Assembly (NCBI GenBank): GCA_965603205.1
Contig: CBFDCC010000002.1
Location: 1 to 64,000, forward strand
Source: Temperatibacter sp965603205
GTDB taxonomy: Bacteria > Pseudomonadota > Alphaproteobacteria > Sphingomonadales > Kordiimonadaceae
Direction: 5' to 3'
DNA: 64,000 bases
Shown here: one piece after another, positions 42,472 through 52,834 of the stretch
Position numbering within the stretch: position 1 is the first letter of the stretch
Layout: the number at the start of each line of letters is the position of its first letter
Program-made: the position numbers and the translations under genes
The notes under the pieces: model-generated
What the model was told of the DNA's origin: nothing
Database searches by the model: none
The model's input: only the letters and a program-made list of their open reading frames with translations

Positions 42472-43776
42472 ATGTTCACGCGCTTTTTAAAATCCACTGC
42501 GGCATCTGCTATTTTACTCATAACCACTACAGCAGCTGCAACTGACACATTATCAGATATCGAGAAATCAATTGTTGCAGATGTAGATGCCGCATTTGAC
42601 ACGCAACTCGGGTTTCTAGAGCATGTAGTCAACATCAATAGCGGCACCCGCAATTTAAAAGGCGTGCGTGCGGTGGGTGAGGCCTTCATGGGTGAATTCG
42701 CTAAAATTGGCTTTGAAAACACATGGGTTGAAATGCCAGCGGCAATGGACCGCGCTGGGCATATGTTATCGAGCAAATCTTTTGGCGCAGGCGGTAAAAA
42801 CCTTTTACTGATCGGCCATTTAGACACAGTATTTCCGCACGACAGCCCCTTCCAAAAATTTGAGCGTGATGGTGACAAAGCCAAAGGCCCTGGCATCACA
42901 GATATGAAAGACGGCGACACGGTTATTCTCTATGCTCTAAGGGCCCTCATAAAGGGCGGCCATATAAACAAGGGCAGCGTTAGCGTATTCTTAACAGGAG
43001 ACGAGGAAAGCACGGGTAAACCCATTAGTGTTAGCCGCAGCAAAATGATTGAAATTGCCAAGGCCAGCGATATAGCACTTAATTTTGAAAGCGGATCGAA
43101 AGGCTTTGCGGTTATTGGCCGACGTGGCTCTAGCGGATGGCGCCTAGACGTAAGCGGAAACCGCGCGCATTCGGCGGGTGTCTTTAGTGAAAAAGTTGGT
43201 GCAGGTGCCATCTTTGAGACAAGTCGCATTTTAAATGAATTTTATAAAGAAGTGAAAGGCCCGCACGGCCTAACCTTTAATCCTGGCGTTATTGCTGGCG
43301 GCACCTTTGTTGAAGAAGGCGGCGACGGCGCGAGCTTTTCAGCTTACGGCAAAACCAATGTTGTCGCGCAAAAGGTTGTTGTAAAGGGTGGCTTGCGCTT
43401 TCTCTCGGATGAGCAATTGCAAACTGCCCGCGCTAAAATGCGCGATGTAATCACACGCCATCTGCCTGTGACAGACGCAAAAATCACATTCCAAGACAGC
43501 TATCCCGCCATGACAGAAACAGATGCCAACCGCACCCTGCTGGTTAAGCTGAGTGATGTCAGTGTAGCGCTCGGCATGGAACCACTTAAGGCTTACGACC
43601 CAACTAAACGTGGTGCAGCTGATATTTCCTTTGTCGCACCCCATGTAACATCAATGGACGCACTTGGCGGCTCAGGCGGCGCAGGTCACACACCACAGGA
43701 ATGGTCTGACCTGCCCAGCATCAAAACCGCAACAAGACGCGCTGCTGTTTTCCTTTATCGCCTGTTGAATGAGTAG
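42472..43776 (+). CDS. Exported M20-family metallopeptidase (glutamate carboxypeptidase-like)
   Basis: The 434-residue protein has a signal peptide ending TTAAAT. Two zinc sites are visible: H116/D118 in LIGHLDTVFP, D144 in GPGITDMKDG, and E178-E179 in TGDEESTGK, with FESGSKGF and the C-terminal GGSGGAGHTPQEW His region. The layout follows CPG2/ArgE-type peptidases that remove C-terminal Glu or deacylate amino acids. The AGGGGAAA binding site fixes the start at 42472. A strong terminator follows. The family is sure and the substrate open. Confidence 0.9.
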   Translation: MFTRFLKSTAASAILLITTTAAATDTLSDIEKSIVADVDAAFDTQLGFLEHVVNINSGTRNLKGVRAVGEAFMGEFAKIGFENTWVEMPAAMDRAGHMLSSKSFGAGGKNLLLIGHLDTVFPHDSPFQKFERDGDKAKGPGITDMKDGDTVILYALRALIKGGHINKGSVSVFLTGDEESTGKPISVSRSKMIEIAKASDIALNFESGSKGFAVIGRRGSSGWRLDVSGNRAHSAGVFSEKVGAGAIFETSRILNEFYKEVKGPHGLTFNPGVIAGGTFVEEGGDGASFSAYGKTNVVAQKVVVKGGLRFLSDEQLQTARAKMRDVITRHLPVTDAKITFQDSYPAMTETDANRTLLVKLSDVSVALGMEPLKAYDPTKRGAADISFVAPHVTSMDALGGSGGAGHTPQEWSDLPSIKTATRRAAVFLYRLLNE

Positions 43777-43796
43777 ATAGATTAAACCTGACAAAA

Positions 43797-43826
43797 AGGG
43801 CCAGCGAAAACGCTAGCCCTTTTTTT
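43797..43826 (+). terminator. Rho-independent terminator of the M20 peptidase gene
   Basis: GGGCCAGCG pairs with CGCTAGCCC around AAAA (one mismatch), followed by seven T residues. Confidence 0.9.
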
Positions 43827-43864
43827 ATTTATTTGAACGACGTCTTATAAACCTCACATTAGTT

Positions 43865-43886
43865 CGGCCTGCAGTCGCTCGGTACG
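43865..43886. repeat. Degenerate copy of the 34-bp repeat
   Basis: CGGCCTGCAGTCGCTCGGTA and the next bases match the first part of the repeat at 9512 and 9571 with a few changes. It lies between convergent gene ends, which suggests a dispersed intergenic element. Confidence 0.45.
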
Positions 43887-43913
43887 CCCTTGCATGACAC
43901 GGGCTATATGTAT

Positions 43914-46900
43914 CTATTCAGACAACAATCCTAAGCCTGACTTAACGAAAGCCTCACGCAGGGTCTTAACATCACCCGCGTAGGCTGCGTCAACCTCAGC
44001 GACTGCCTTAGCAAGTTCAGCCTCTGCCTTAGCGCGGAATGCCTTAGACGCGTCGCCGACTTCACCGTAATAGCTACCAGCGTGCCACATGGCGTTACCG
44101 ATAATGCGCATGACCTTGTCAGCGCTATAGTGAATGCCTTCCGAGCGATCTTGCGGTACAAAACGCTCTTCTAACGTCTTTAGTGCTTTAGATAGATCAC
44201 CAGCTTGCTTAGACAGTGCCTTTAAGGACTTAACCTTATCCTCATCATCTTTAGCCTTCTTAGCCGCGGCATCAGCCATTGCTTTAATGGTCTCTGCGTC
44301 TTTTTTGGACGCGCGTAGTTTTTTAACAACCATCACAGCCTGATCATTTAATGCCTGAATTTCATGGACATAATCAATGCGCGCTTGATAATTTTCCTGT
44401 GTATAGCGCATACGTGGATCGGCTTTTACTGTCACCACATCACTTGCCTTTGTTTCACCTAGCGTCATAGTAATAGTGTAATCACCCGGCACAACATCAA
44501 AGCCAGCACGTTTATCAGCATCTGGTTTAGATTTACGCAGGCTCATGCCGCCATCTTCACGCATGTCCCAGCTAAGGCGATTAATACCCTGATGCACTTT
44601 ACGTGTGAAGGTGCGGATAACCTTGCCGCTAGCGTCAGACACTTCCACCTTAACTTTTACAGGCTTAGTTGGCTTTTCATCTTTATCGTCCTTCTTATCG
44701 TCTTTCTTTGCCTTCTTAGCCTTTTTAGCATCAGCATCACGCTCTGCCATCTTGCGCGTCTTCTCAGTCTCAGCGTCAGGATGGGGTAGATCATCACCCG
44801 ATGCGATAAAGGTAATCATTGAACCATAGGCCTTGTTTTTACCTATAAAGGCCGTATCAGCGACAAAGCGCGTACCCGGCGTTTGACGTGTCTCATAGGC
44901 AATACCATCGGTCGCTGACAGTAGTTTTAAGCGTTCTTTAAAGTCGGCGTCTTTAAGGCCGCGCAGGGCAGAATAATCATCAATCACATAAAGAGCGCGA
45001 CCGTGCGTACCCAGCACCAGATCATTGTCTCGTTCCTGTATTGCCATATCCATCACAGATACAGTTGGCACACCAGCTGTCCATTTCATCCAGCTTTTAC
45101 CAGCGTTATGCGATACATGTAGGCCAAACTCAGTACCAAGGAATAATAGATTTGGATCAACATGATCCTGTTGAATAGACAGCGCGTACCCCGTCACGTC
45201 TTTAGTGGTAATGCTGGTCCATTTTTTACCGTATTTTTCCACGCGATAAGCATGAGGTGCAACACTGCCACGGCGGTGATCATCAAATACCACAAAAGCA
45301 ACAGATGGATCATGCGGGCTAGGTTCAATATGCGGTACCCAGCTACCCTTAACTACACCGCGCACCTTGTCGGCGATGGCTGTATATGTCTTGCCGCCAT
45401 CTAGTGTGATGTGAACACGGCCATCATCTGTACCAATCCAGATTAAATCTTTCTGCATCGCGCTTGGCGCAATAGCTGTAATAGATTGCCAGTTTTCAGC
45501 AGCCGTTACATCCGCCGTAATGCCACCCGACTTTTTAAAGCGCATTAGCTCTTTATCATTGCGGGTCAGGTCATCTGAGACCGTCTCCCAGCTCGCGCCC
45601 TTATCCATTGATTTGTGCAGGAACTGTGAACCATAATAGATAGTAGATTTATTAAAGGGGTCTTGGGCAAAACCCGAGTTCCAGTTAAAGCGTAGCTCTG
45701 TATTCACGTCAGGCGCATTGGGGCGAATATTACGACGCTCGCCCGTATGTAGATTCCAACGGCTCAGTGAACCACCTTGGCTCATAGAATAGCCTTGCAT
45801 GCTATCATCAGGATCAGCCGCAGCATCAAAACCATCACCAAAACCAATTTCTTGCCAGTGGAAATTACGGATACCACCATTTTCCCATACGGACGATGGG
45901 CCGCGGAAAGAGCCATTATCTTGCAAGCCACCATAAATATTATACGGCAGATCGTTATCTACATTGATATGATAAAATTGCGCCAGTGGTAGGTTAGAAA
46001 CAAAGCGCCAAGTCTTACCCTTGTCACGCGTGATACCAAGACCGCCATCATTACCAAGGATCATATGATTACTGTCGGCAGGATTAATCCACAGGCTATG
46101 CAAATCAATATGCAGCGCACGTGGATTACCACAACAATTAATCTTATCTAAGGTTTCAAAGTTTTTACCGCCATTATTCGATACTTTTAGCGTCGTCGCG
46201 ATATTATAGATTGTTTCTTTATCATTAGGGTCAACCATCAGCTCCATATAATAAAATGGGCGATTAGCGATACCCTTATCCTTGTTAACCTGACGCCAAG
46301 TGCGACCACCATCGTCGGTGCGAATAATCGCACTTTTCTTAGCTTCAACAAGGGCATAAACCGTATTGCTATCGCTTGGAGATACGGTAAAGACACTACG
46401 ACCAAGTTCACCCTTTGGCAGACCGTCTTCTTCGCTCAGCTCACGCCATGTTTCGCCGCCGTCATGGCTTACATGTAGGCCTGACCCCGTACCACCAGAT
46501 TTAAAATAATCCGTATAACGACGGAACTGCCACATGCTGGCATATAGGTTATTGGGATTATTAGGATCAATCTTTACATCCGTTGCCCCGCTTTGCGCGT
46601 TTTCGCCTTTTAGCACAAGTTTCCAGCTTTTACCGCCGTCTGTAGTTTTATAAACGCCGCGCTCGCCGCCATCAGACCATAAATGTCCCATAGCCGCCAC
46701 ATAGGCCACATCTGGGTTTGTTGGATCAAGTGCTATACGGTTGATATGTTCGCTATCTGGAAGACCAAGATGCGCCCATGTTTTACCACCATCGACCGAG
46801 CGATACATACCATTACCAACAGAAACAGAGTTACGGACATTGCCTTCACCACTACCGACCCAAATGATGTCAGGATTGCTTTGGTTAATCGCCAGCGCGC

Positions 46901-47189
46901 CAATAGAGGCCACAGGTTGCTTGTCAAACAAGCTTTGCCAGCTCATACCGCCGTCAATAGAGTGCCAAACACCACCAGAGGCGGACCCCACATAGATATG
47001 ATTACTATCGCCCGCCACCACATCAATGGCCGCCACACGACCCGACATGGTCGCAGGGCCGATAGAGCGCGCTGATAGACCAGAATATAGATCAGCGTCG
47101 CCTATAGATTTTGGTGCAGCAATAGCGGTTGTTGTCATCAGGGCGACCGTTGCGGCACCGATGAGTAGTGATGATTTTTTAAAGAACAT
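43914..47189 (-). CDS. Large exported BNR/sortilin-type beta-propeller protein
   Basis: The 1091-residue protein has a signal peptide (cleavage after TTAIAA). About 700 residues follow of BNR/VPS10-like blades with repeated S-x-D-G-G-x-(S/T)-W (SIDGGMSWQSL, SVDGGKTWAHL, TTDGGKSWKLV, SHDGGETWREL, SHNAGKSWMKW). A charged linker of Lys and Asp (around 815-845) joins a small beta domain (KVEVSDASGKVIRTFTRKV...LSWDMREDGG) and a C-terminal helical part. Such proteins occur widely in marine bacteria as periplasmic or surface proteins sometimes called glycosyl hydrolase, although the sialidase residues are not evident. It is a single gene. Confidence 0.85.
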   Translation of the reverse strand: MFFKKSSLLIGAATVALMTTTAIAAPKSIGDADLYSGLSARSIGPATMSGRVAAIDVVAGDSNHIYVGSASGGVWHSIDGGMSWQSLFDKQPVASIGALAINQSNPDIIWVGSGEGNVRNSVSVGNGMYRSVDGGKTWAHLGLPDSEHINRIALDPTNPDVAYVAAMGHLWSDGGERGVYKTTDGGKSWKLVLKGENAQSGATDVKIDPNNPNNLYASMWQFRRYTDYFKSGGTGSGLHVSHDGGETWRELSEEDGLPKGELGRSVFTVSPSDSNTVYALVEAKKSAIIRTDDGGRTWRQVNKDKGIANRPFYYMELMVDPNDKETIYNIATTLKVSNNGGKNFETLDKINCCGNPRALHIDLHSLWINPADSNHMILGNDGGLGITRDKGKTWRFVSNLPLAQFYHINVDNDLPYNIYGGLQDNGSFRGPSSVWENGGIRNFHWQEIGFGDGFDAAADPDDSMQGYSMSQGGSLSRWNLHTGERRNIRPNAPDVNTELRFNWNSGFAQDPFNKSTIYYGSQFLHKSMDKGASWETVSDDLTRNDKELMRFKKSGGITADVTAAENWQSITAIAPSAMQKDLIWIGTDDGRVHITLDGGKTYTAIADKVRGVVKGSWVPHIEPSPHDPSVAFVVFDDHRRGSVAPHAYRVEKYGKKWTSITTKDVTGYALSIQQDHVDPNLLFLGTEFGLHVSHNAGKSWMKWTAGVPTVSVMDMAIQERDNDLVLGTHGRALYVIDDYSALRGLKDADFKERLKLLSATDGIAYETRQTPGTRFVADTAFIGKNKAYGSMITFIASGDDLPHPDAETEKTRKMAERDADAKKAKKAKKDDKKDDKDEKPTKPVKVKVEVSDASGKVIRTFTRKVHQGINRLSWDMREDGGMSLRKSKPDADKRAGFDVVPGDYTITMTLGETKASDVVTVKADPRMRYTQENYQARIDYVHEIQALNDQAVMVVKKLRASKKDAETIKAMADAAAKKAKDDEDKVKSLKALSKQAGDLSKALKTLEERFVPQDRSEGIHYSADKVMRIIGNAMWHAGSYYGEVGDASKAFRAKAEAELAKAVAEVDAAYAGDVKTLREAFVKSGLGLLSE

Positions 47190-47376
47190 ATATAACTCCC
47201 AAAGAAACGAATTACGCCTAGTATCGCATCCTTATTGGATAATGATCTGGCACGTTTTATTAACGCTGATAGTAAGGAAATGAGACAAGTTTTGTCAATG
47301 GGTATTCCTTTATATATATACGTCTATAAGTTAAGGCTTTAAGCTACTAGGCGGCAACTACTAACAAAGGCTCATC

Positions 47377-47937
47377 ATGATAATAGAGACTATACACCCA
47401 AGTGACTTTAATGAAATTCCATGGAAGAATGGCAAAGGCACCACTTTAGAGCTTGCTATTAATGACGGCGGCACTCTCGATGATTTTGATTGGCGGTTAA
47501 GCATTGCCACAGTCGCTCAGGATGGGCCTTTTTCAAACTTCTCGGGCATAACACGCAATCTTATACTAATAGAAGGCGCAGGTATTATTCTTGATCATGA
47601 TAATGGCAAGGTCACAGATACACTAACGGCCCTTCTTAGCGTAGCCAGATTTAATGGCGGGAGCATGACTAAAGGCACCTTGATTAACGGCCCCATCAAA
47701 GATTTCAATGTGATGGCAAAAGCGTCAAAATACGATCTAAAACTCGATACATATACGAACATGCAGACGGTTACTATTACGCCCTGTGGTATATGTTTTG
47801 TCTACAGCTTAGACAGCGACACTCATATGGATGATCAACGCATCTCTGCGGGGCATCTGTTGAAAGTAACAGCACCTACTCTATCAACGATCACAGGCCA
47901 AAACATGATTGTTATTCAACTAAGCTCAATAGAATAG
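47377..47937 (+). CDS. HutD/Ves-family cupin protein
   Basis: The 186-residue protein has the HutD signature: PSDFNEIPWKNGKGTTLELAI, DFDWRLSIATVAQDGPFSNFSGITRNLILIEGAG and INGPIKDFNVMA. HutD proteins have a bicupin fold and are thought to bind formylated histidine-pathway intermediates and tune histidine breakdown; the role is not firmly proven. No hut gene is adjacent. Its 3' end overlaps the convergent membrane-protein gene by 12 nt. The ribosome binding site is weak (AAAGG about 8 nt upstream). Confidence 0.85.
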   Translation: MIIETIHPSDFNEIPWKNGKGTTLELAINDGGTLDDFDWRLSIATVAQDGPFSNFSGITRNLILIEGAGIILDHDNGKVTDTLTALLSVARFNGGSMTKGTLINGPIKDFNVMAKASKYDLKLDTYTNMQTVTITPCGICFVYSLDSDTHMDDQRISAGHLLKVTAPTLSTITGQNMIVIQLSSIE

Positions 47938-49020
47938 ATACTTCCCCACATCCACATTCTCTTTTTTCCAGATTACATTATCAATGAAATAATGATGGAT
48001 ATTGATAAAAACCCAAAAAATGAAAAGAAAGCCTGTATTGACTAGGTCAGGAATATGGGCCGACACTGCCATATCCATCATGATAGGCAAGAACCAAAAC
48101 CCTAGCCCGCCAAAGACCAGACCCGCCAACCAAAAGCCAATCAAGCGACGCCTCACACTGACGGTCGTGCCATTGCCTTGTGCGCAACCCTCTTGGGTTC
48201 GGTTGATCTCATACCGCCAAACAACAACCAGATATTGCAAGGAATGGAAAGCAGGTACAATCAACAACAAGGCAGGATGAATACGCACAACAATCAACCA
48301 AATATAGAGCGAGGTAATATAAGCAACCACACCATTAATAGGCAGACCGTCAATGCCCTTTTTAAAGAGCATTATCACTACAAGCAGGCTAGATATCACC
48401 ATCGGCACTGCGGTCAACCACAGGGCCCAATCAGGCATATTCAACACATAATAATCAATACCCCAACTACTGCGTTCTGCTAGGGTTTTATTGGTCAACA
48501 CCCATGCGAATATCCAGACAAAATATGCATTAAACAGCAAAAGACTTTTTTCTTTCTCATTAAAGAAACGTCGTTTTAATACTGACGACACCATCAATAT
48601 ACCATAACCCTGCTTGACGTAATGCCAGCCAACAAAAAATGCCATTACATTACCCACCGCGCCTAAAATTTGATAATTTTGGGCGGTGAAGCAATAGAGA
48701 AAAAATGAAAGCAGCAACACGGGCACACCAATGCCAGCAAAGATGTATTTCTGCCTAAGTGGGAAATCCTTATCATAAGCTTTAGCTTTAAAATCACGGT
48801 AAAAAATATGATAAGAATGAGCGAAATGCGGATGATTTATAAAATTAGCCAATATCAAAAAACTGATCATTACCCGGGCAATCGCTTCATCATCCGTTGG
48901 GTCAATTAATAATAATACTGGCAAGAGAATAATTAAGAAGCCCCCACCCAGGCCGAGGAAGTCAATCACCGGACTAAATAAGCTACGTTCACCCTCTTGT
49001 GTCTCAATTATAGTCTTCAT
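47926..49020 (-). CDS. Polytopic membrane protein with conserved-looking His motifs
   Basis: The 364-residue protein has about nine or ten hydrophobic helices. Histidines cluster at membrane edges in motifs that look functional: NHPHFAHSYHIFYRDF (about 62-77), GWHYVKQGYG (about 129-138), PAFHSLQYLVVVWRYE (about 257-272) and INIHHYFIDNVIW (near the C-terminus). Such patterns recall di-iron membrane enzymes or the Brp/Blh carotene oxygenase group, but I cannot assign it. There is no signal peptide. It is a single gene opposite HutD. Confidence 0.7.
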   Translation of the reverse strand: MKTIIETQEGERSLFSPVIDFLGLGGGFLIILLPVLLLIDPTDDEAIARVMISFLILANFINHPHFAHSYHIFYRDFKAKAYDKDFPLRQKYIFAGIGVPVLLLSFFLYCFTAQNYQILGAVGNVMAFFVGWHYVKQGYGILMVSSVLKRRFFNEKEKSLLLFNAYFVWIFAWVLTNKTLAERSSWGIDYYVLNMPDWALWLTAVPMVISSLLVVIMLFKKGIDGLPINGVVAYITSLYIWLIVVRIHPALLLIVPAFHSLQYLVVVWRYEINRTQEGCAQGNGTTVSVRRRLIGFWLAGLVFGGLGFWFLPIMMDMAVSAHIPDLVNTGFLFIFWVFINIHHYFIDNVIWKKENVDVGKYLFY

Positions 49021-49168
49021 GGTTATTCCTATTCTTTATACCTTTAATCAAAGACTAATATAAATCGCCCTAAGTCGCTAGTTATTTGACTTTACGAGCG
49101 ATGGGCGTTAGGTAGACGCGATAAACGGCAGTGGCTGGATTTTCAGCCTCATAGATAGCCGCCCCTAT

Positions 49169-50683
49169 ATGGACAATAAACAGATGACTAAATTTGCAGA
49201 GCTTGAGCTTCGCGCCCCTATTCTTCGCGCTATTGAAGAGGCTGGTTACGAGACAATGACCCCTATTCAAAGCAAGGCAATACCGATCGTGCTAAAAGGC
49301 AGTGATCTGATCGGCGTTGCCCAGACAGGCACGGGTAAAACAGCTGCTTTTTCACTGCCTCTTGTTCAGCTTTTATTAAAAGGCGAAGGCAAGCGTAATG
49401 GTAAAACGACGCGCGCCCTTATCCTTGCTCCTACCCGCGAGCTAGCTATACAAATTGCTGAAAATGTTCAGATTTATTCTAAATACCTACATCTACGTAC
49501 GACCATGGTCTATGGCGGCGCAAATCAAAACCCTCAGGTCAAGGCGATGGCGCCAGGCGTTGATATTCTAATCGCGACACCGGGCCGATTGATCGATCTT
49601 GTGGGCCAAGGTCATATTAAGCTTAATGAAGTTGAGTTTTTAATCCTTGATGAAGCTGACCGCATGCTAGACATGGGTTTCATCCGCGACATTCAAAAAA
49701 TTATCGCCTTGTTACCAACAAAACGTCAGACGCTGCTATTTTCGGCCACGATGCCAAAATCCGTTGAACGATTTGCCAACGGTATTTTACAAAACCCAAA
49801 ACGCGTTGAGGTATCACCTGCGGCAACCACCGTTGAACGTATCGAGCAGCATATTTTATATGTAGCCAAGCCACGTAAACGCGAGCTGTTAAAGCATCTG
49901 CTTAAAGACGAAGCCATTAAACGGGTTATTATCTTCACCCGCACAAAACACGGTGCTAATCGGGTATCAAAACACCTAGATCAGATGGGTGTTGCTTCCG
50001 CGGCTATTCACGGTAACAAGTCACAAAATGCACGTCAAAATGCTCTAAACGATTTCAAGAACGGTGACATCCGTGCACTGGTCGCCACTGATGTAGCCGC
50101 GCGCGGTATCGATGTAGAAGGCGTGACCCACGTGATTAACTTTGAAATTCCTAATGAACCTGAAAGTTACGTTCACCGCATTGGTCGTACCGCACGTGCC
50201 GGTAGCGACGGCGTGTCACTATCATTTGTTGATCATGACGAGCGTGCCTATTTACGTGATATCGAGAAAACAATCCGTCAAAGCATCCCTGTAATGCGCG
50301 ATCATCCATTCCACGCCGAAGGATCTGGTGTGAGGGTTGAAAGCGACGATGATGACGATCAAGATCGTCCAAGTCGTGGTGGTAATAGAGGCGGCAACAG
50401 AGGCGGCAATAGAAGCACCCCAAGAGAAGGCAGCAAACGCCCAGGTCAAAGCCCAAGTAAAAAACGCCCTAGTAACAAACCACGTAAAAGCAGTTCTAGT
50501 ACAGGTTTAGATTCTGATGGCAACAGCGCAAGCACACCCAAGCGCGGCCCAAAGCAAGGTCAGAAAAATGGCCCAAGCAGCCCTAAAAAACCAAAGGGTA
50601 AGGACCGTACGCCTTGGCGTTCTAAGACAAAAGAGCAACGGGCATCTGAATCTAAACCATCTGGTCCACGCGACAAGCGATAG
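49169..50683 (+). CDS. rhlE: DEAD-box RNA helicase, RhlE-type
   Basis: The 504-residue ATP-dependent RNA helicase has all motifs in order: Q motif (TPIQSKAIP), Walker A (AQTGTGKTAAF), PTRELAIQI, TPGRL, DEAD with DRMLDMGF, SAT, then FTRTKHG, ATDVAARGIDVEGV and HRIGRTARAG. The C-terminal 120 residues are disordered: an Asp run, RGGNRGGNRGGNR repeats and a Lys/Ser/Pro-rich basic tail expected to bind RNA. The start may be 49169 or 49184; neither has a good binding site. The domain assignment is secure; RhlE over other DEAD-box types is probable. Confidence 0.92.
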   Translation: MDNKQMTKFAELELRAPILRAIEEAGYETMTPIQSKAIPIVLKGSDLIGVAQTGTGKTAAFSLPLVQLLLKGEGKRNGKTTRALILAPTRELAIQIAENVQIYSKYLHLRTTMVYGGANQNPQVKAMAPGVDILIATPGRLIDLVGQGHIKLNEVEFLILDEADRMLDMGFIRDIQKIIALLPTKRQTLLFSATMPKSVERFANGILQNPKRVEVSPAATTVERIEQHILYVAKPRKRELLKHLLKDEAIKRVIIFTRTKHGANRVSKHLDQMGVASAAIHGNKSQNARQNALNDFKNGDIRALVATDVAARGIDVEGVTHVINFEIPNEPESYVHRIGRTARAGSDGVSLSFVDHDERAYLRDIEKTIRQSIPVMRDHPFHAEGSGVRVESDDDDDQDRPSRGGNRGGNRGGNRSTPREGSKRPGQSPSKKRPSNKPRKSSSSTGLDSDGNSASTPKRGPKQGQKNGPSSPKKPKGKDRTPWRSKTKEQRASESKPSGPRDKR

Positions 50684-50701
50684 CCTGTCACTGTAAGGTT
50701 T

Positions 50702-52801
50702 TTAAAAGGTTGCTTGCAGCAGTAGGCGCATTGATGTGCGCACATCGCTACGCTTAAACTCTACGCGGTCAATGATGCCATCTGCAATATTGCCCTCATA
50801 ATAGGTCTTGTCATACCGCTTTTTATCCTTCAACGGATTACGGATTTCTGCCCGTAGTTTCATACCGGCGGATAATTTATACTCAGCGTAAAAATTACTA
50901 ACATGATGCCTATTCGTGCGTAGCTGCTGAATGTAAATATCCGTACGATACATATCGCTACGGCGGTGCATACTAAACCCATAGACCATGCCAAGATCAG
51001 TTAAATTATGGCGAAAATCGACCGTGTAAGCATGTTTTGGCACATCAAACAGTGTGCGCTCCACGCCAAGGAATGGATCAACCGTGTTGGTATCTCTATA
51101 TTTATAAGTCGTTGTCAGCACTGCGTTTGGCACACCAATAAATCCAAGGCGGATACTAGCTTCTAAATTCAGGCCGCGTCTTGTTGCCTTGCCTATATTT
51201 CCCACGCCCGACGAATCCTCATCAATGGCAATTTTATCGATATGATCACTGATCTTATCAACAAATAGCTCTGCCTCTACTGACCCTGCATCATCCTTGA
51301 AACGGTGTTCAAAGCTTGCTGATAATTTCCATGTCGTTTCTGGCTTTAAATTAGGATTGCCAAAATCAATTGTGTCGTCATCGGTATTACGTTTTGCAAT
51401 AAAATTGCGTAAATTTAGTTGACTAGCACTACGCTCCACAAGCAAACGAAGCTGATCTTGTTTGCTCACGTCATAGCGCATTTCAAATCGTGGTTTCCAA
51501 AATTTAAAACTACGATTGCTATCAACCCCAAAGCTGCTCTGCCCGATAGTCGAGAACTCGCCATTCAGGGCCGACTGTAGATTAATCTTATCTGAAATCT
51601 TGTAAGAATGCGTGGCAAATACTTCATAACGATCTTCTGTCACCTTTGAATGTTCAATACCCGCATGATCAAACTCTTGATCGGCCGTTAGGCTGTTGAA
51701 CGCTGCTTCAACGCCGTATTCAATCGTATGCTTTTTAAATAAGTTTTTACTTAAACTTACGCGCAGCACCTGCTCGGCCTCAATGCTGTCACTTGCATAG
51801 GTGAATGATCTGCTCTTATCGCCCCCAACAATTTCATTTTGAAGGATGCTGTCAGTGTTATCGGTATGTGTTGAGACAAACAGCGCTTTCAAATTACCCA
51901 GTGCGCCCATCTGGTTTTCATAATCACCACCGACTTCCCACTTTTTTTCCATGAAGATCATGATATTATCTTCTTGGGCAAAAAACAGTTTCTCTCCAGC
52001 TGATGAGGCAATATCATATTGCTGCTCGGTATTATTATCCTTAAAAGTTTCATCTTCATAAAGGCCGTTTAAACGCACAACACCGGCACCACCAAAGTCA
52101 TATTTTACATTGCCAGTAAAAACATGTTTCTTATTATTTTTCCATGCATCTTGATCACGCAATTCATCAGGCTCACGGGCTGGAGTCATACGGTGTTCAA
52201 GATTATCATAGGCGCGTAAAAAACGATCTAAATTATAGCTGATCCCATAATTTAATTTACCGCGTGAACCACTATGCGATAGCAATAGCTCGGGCACTGC
52301 ATCTTGCATACTGTTATACTGGCCAGCTAATTCAACATAGGTAGAGCTACTGTTCTTACCGCCATCTTTCAAAATGACATTGATCAAAATACCCTCATTA
52401 CGAATATCCAGACCCTCAGCAGTGCCGCGAATGAGGTCAATACGAGCAACCTGCCCTGCTTGAATGCGGGTTAACTGACCAGAAATATCATTGGCCTTGC
52501 CTGACATACGTTTGCCGTCGATAAGGATTTGAGCGCCATTTGACCCCATGCCACGGCTTTGACGGTTTTGGCGAAGACCGTTAAGTATGGTTACACCACC
52601 AGGGATATAGCGGATCATATCCGATAAGGTTACAGGCTGATACTCAGTAAAAAATTCTGCCACGTAAGGAATTGTAGAGTCGTTACAGCCAGGGTCATCC
52701 ATAGGTAATGGTTCATCAACTTGTCCATAAACTGACGAGGACAAAACCACGGTGGACAAGACTATTATTAATGCCGCGTTACTACAGCTTTGAAATTTCA
52801 T
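50702..52801 (-). CDS. TonB-dependent outer-membrane receptor
   Basis: The protein has 699 residues from ATG 52801, with signal peptide MKFQSCSNAALIIVLSTVVLSSSVYG. The plug domain is recognised by QPVTLSDMIRYIPGGVTILNGLRQNRQSRGMGSNGAQILIDGKRMSGK and RIDLIRGTAEGLDIRNEGILINVILK. A 22-strand-type barrel follows, ending in ...MRLLLQATF. The plug resembles receptors taking up organic compounds rather than siderophore receptors. The frame extends to 52831 with no binding site. It directly follows the YjdM gene on the same strand. The ligand is unknown. Confidence 0.87.
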   Translation of the reverse strand: MKFQSCSNAALIIVLSTVVLSSSVYGQVDEPLPMDDPGCNDSTIPYVAEFFTEYQPVTLSDMIRYIPGGVTILNGLRQNRQSRGMGSNGAQILIDGKRMSGKANDISGQLTRIQAGQVARIDLIRGTAEGLDIRNEGILINVILKDGGKNSSSTYVELAGQYNSMQDAVPELLLSHSGSRGKLNYGISYNLDRFLRAYDNLEHRMTPAREPDELRDQDAWKNNKKHVFTGNVKYDFGGAGVVRLNGLYEDETFKDNNTEQQYDIASSAGEKLFFAQEDNIMIFMEKKWEVGGDYENQMGALGNLKALFVSTHTDNTDSILQNEIVGGDKSRSFTYASDSIEAEQVLRVSLSKNLFKKHTIEYGVEAAFNSLTADQEFDHAGIEHSKVTEDRYEVFATHSYKISDKINLQSALNGEFSTIGQSSFGVDSNRSFKFWKPRFEMRYDVSKQDQLRLLVERSASQLNLRNFIAKRNTDDDTIDFGNPNLKPETTWKLSASFEHRFKDDAGSVEAELFVDKISDHIDKIAIDEDSSGVGNIGKATRRGLNLEASIRLGFIGVPNAVLTTTYKYRDTNTVDPFLGVERTLFDVPKHAYTVDFRHNLTDLGMVYGFSMHRRSDMYRTDIYIQQLRTNRHHVSNFYAEYKLSAGMKLRAEIRNPLKDKKRYDKTYYEGNIADGIIDRVEFKRSDVRTSMRLLLQATF

Positions 52802-52834
52802 GCGGCGCTTCCCAACTCTACACTCAGACATATT

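Noticed and set aside
46683..47075. 130-codon plus-strand frame and neighbours
   Set aside because: It lies opposite the signal peptide and first propeller blades of the BNR protein, whose minus-strand frame is continuous for 1091 codons.
43914..47189. Sialidase function for the BNR-repeat protein
   Set aside because: The Asp-box blades are present, but I see no RIP motif or catalytic arginine triad; the repeats alone do not imply glycosidase activity.
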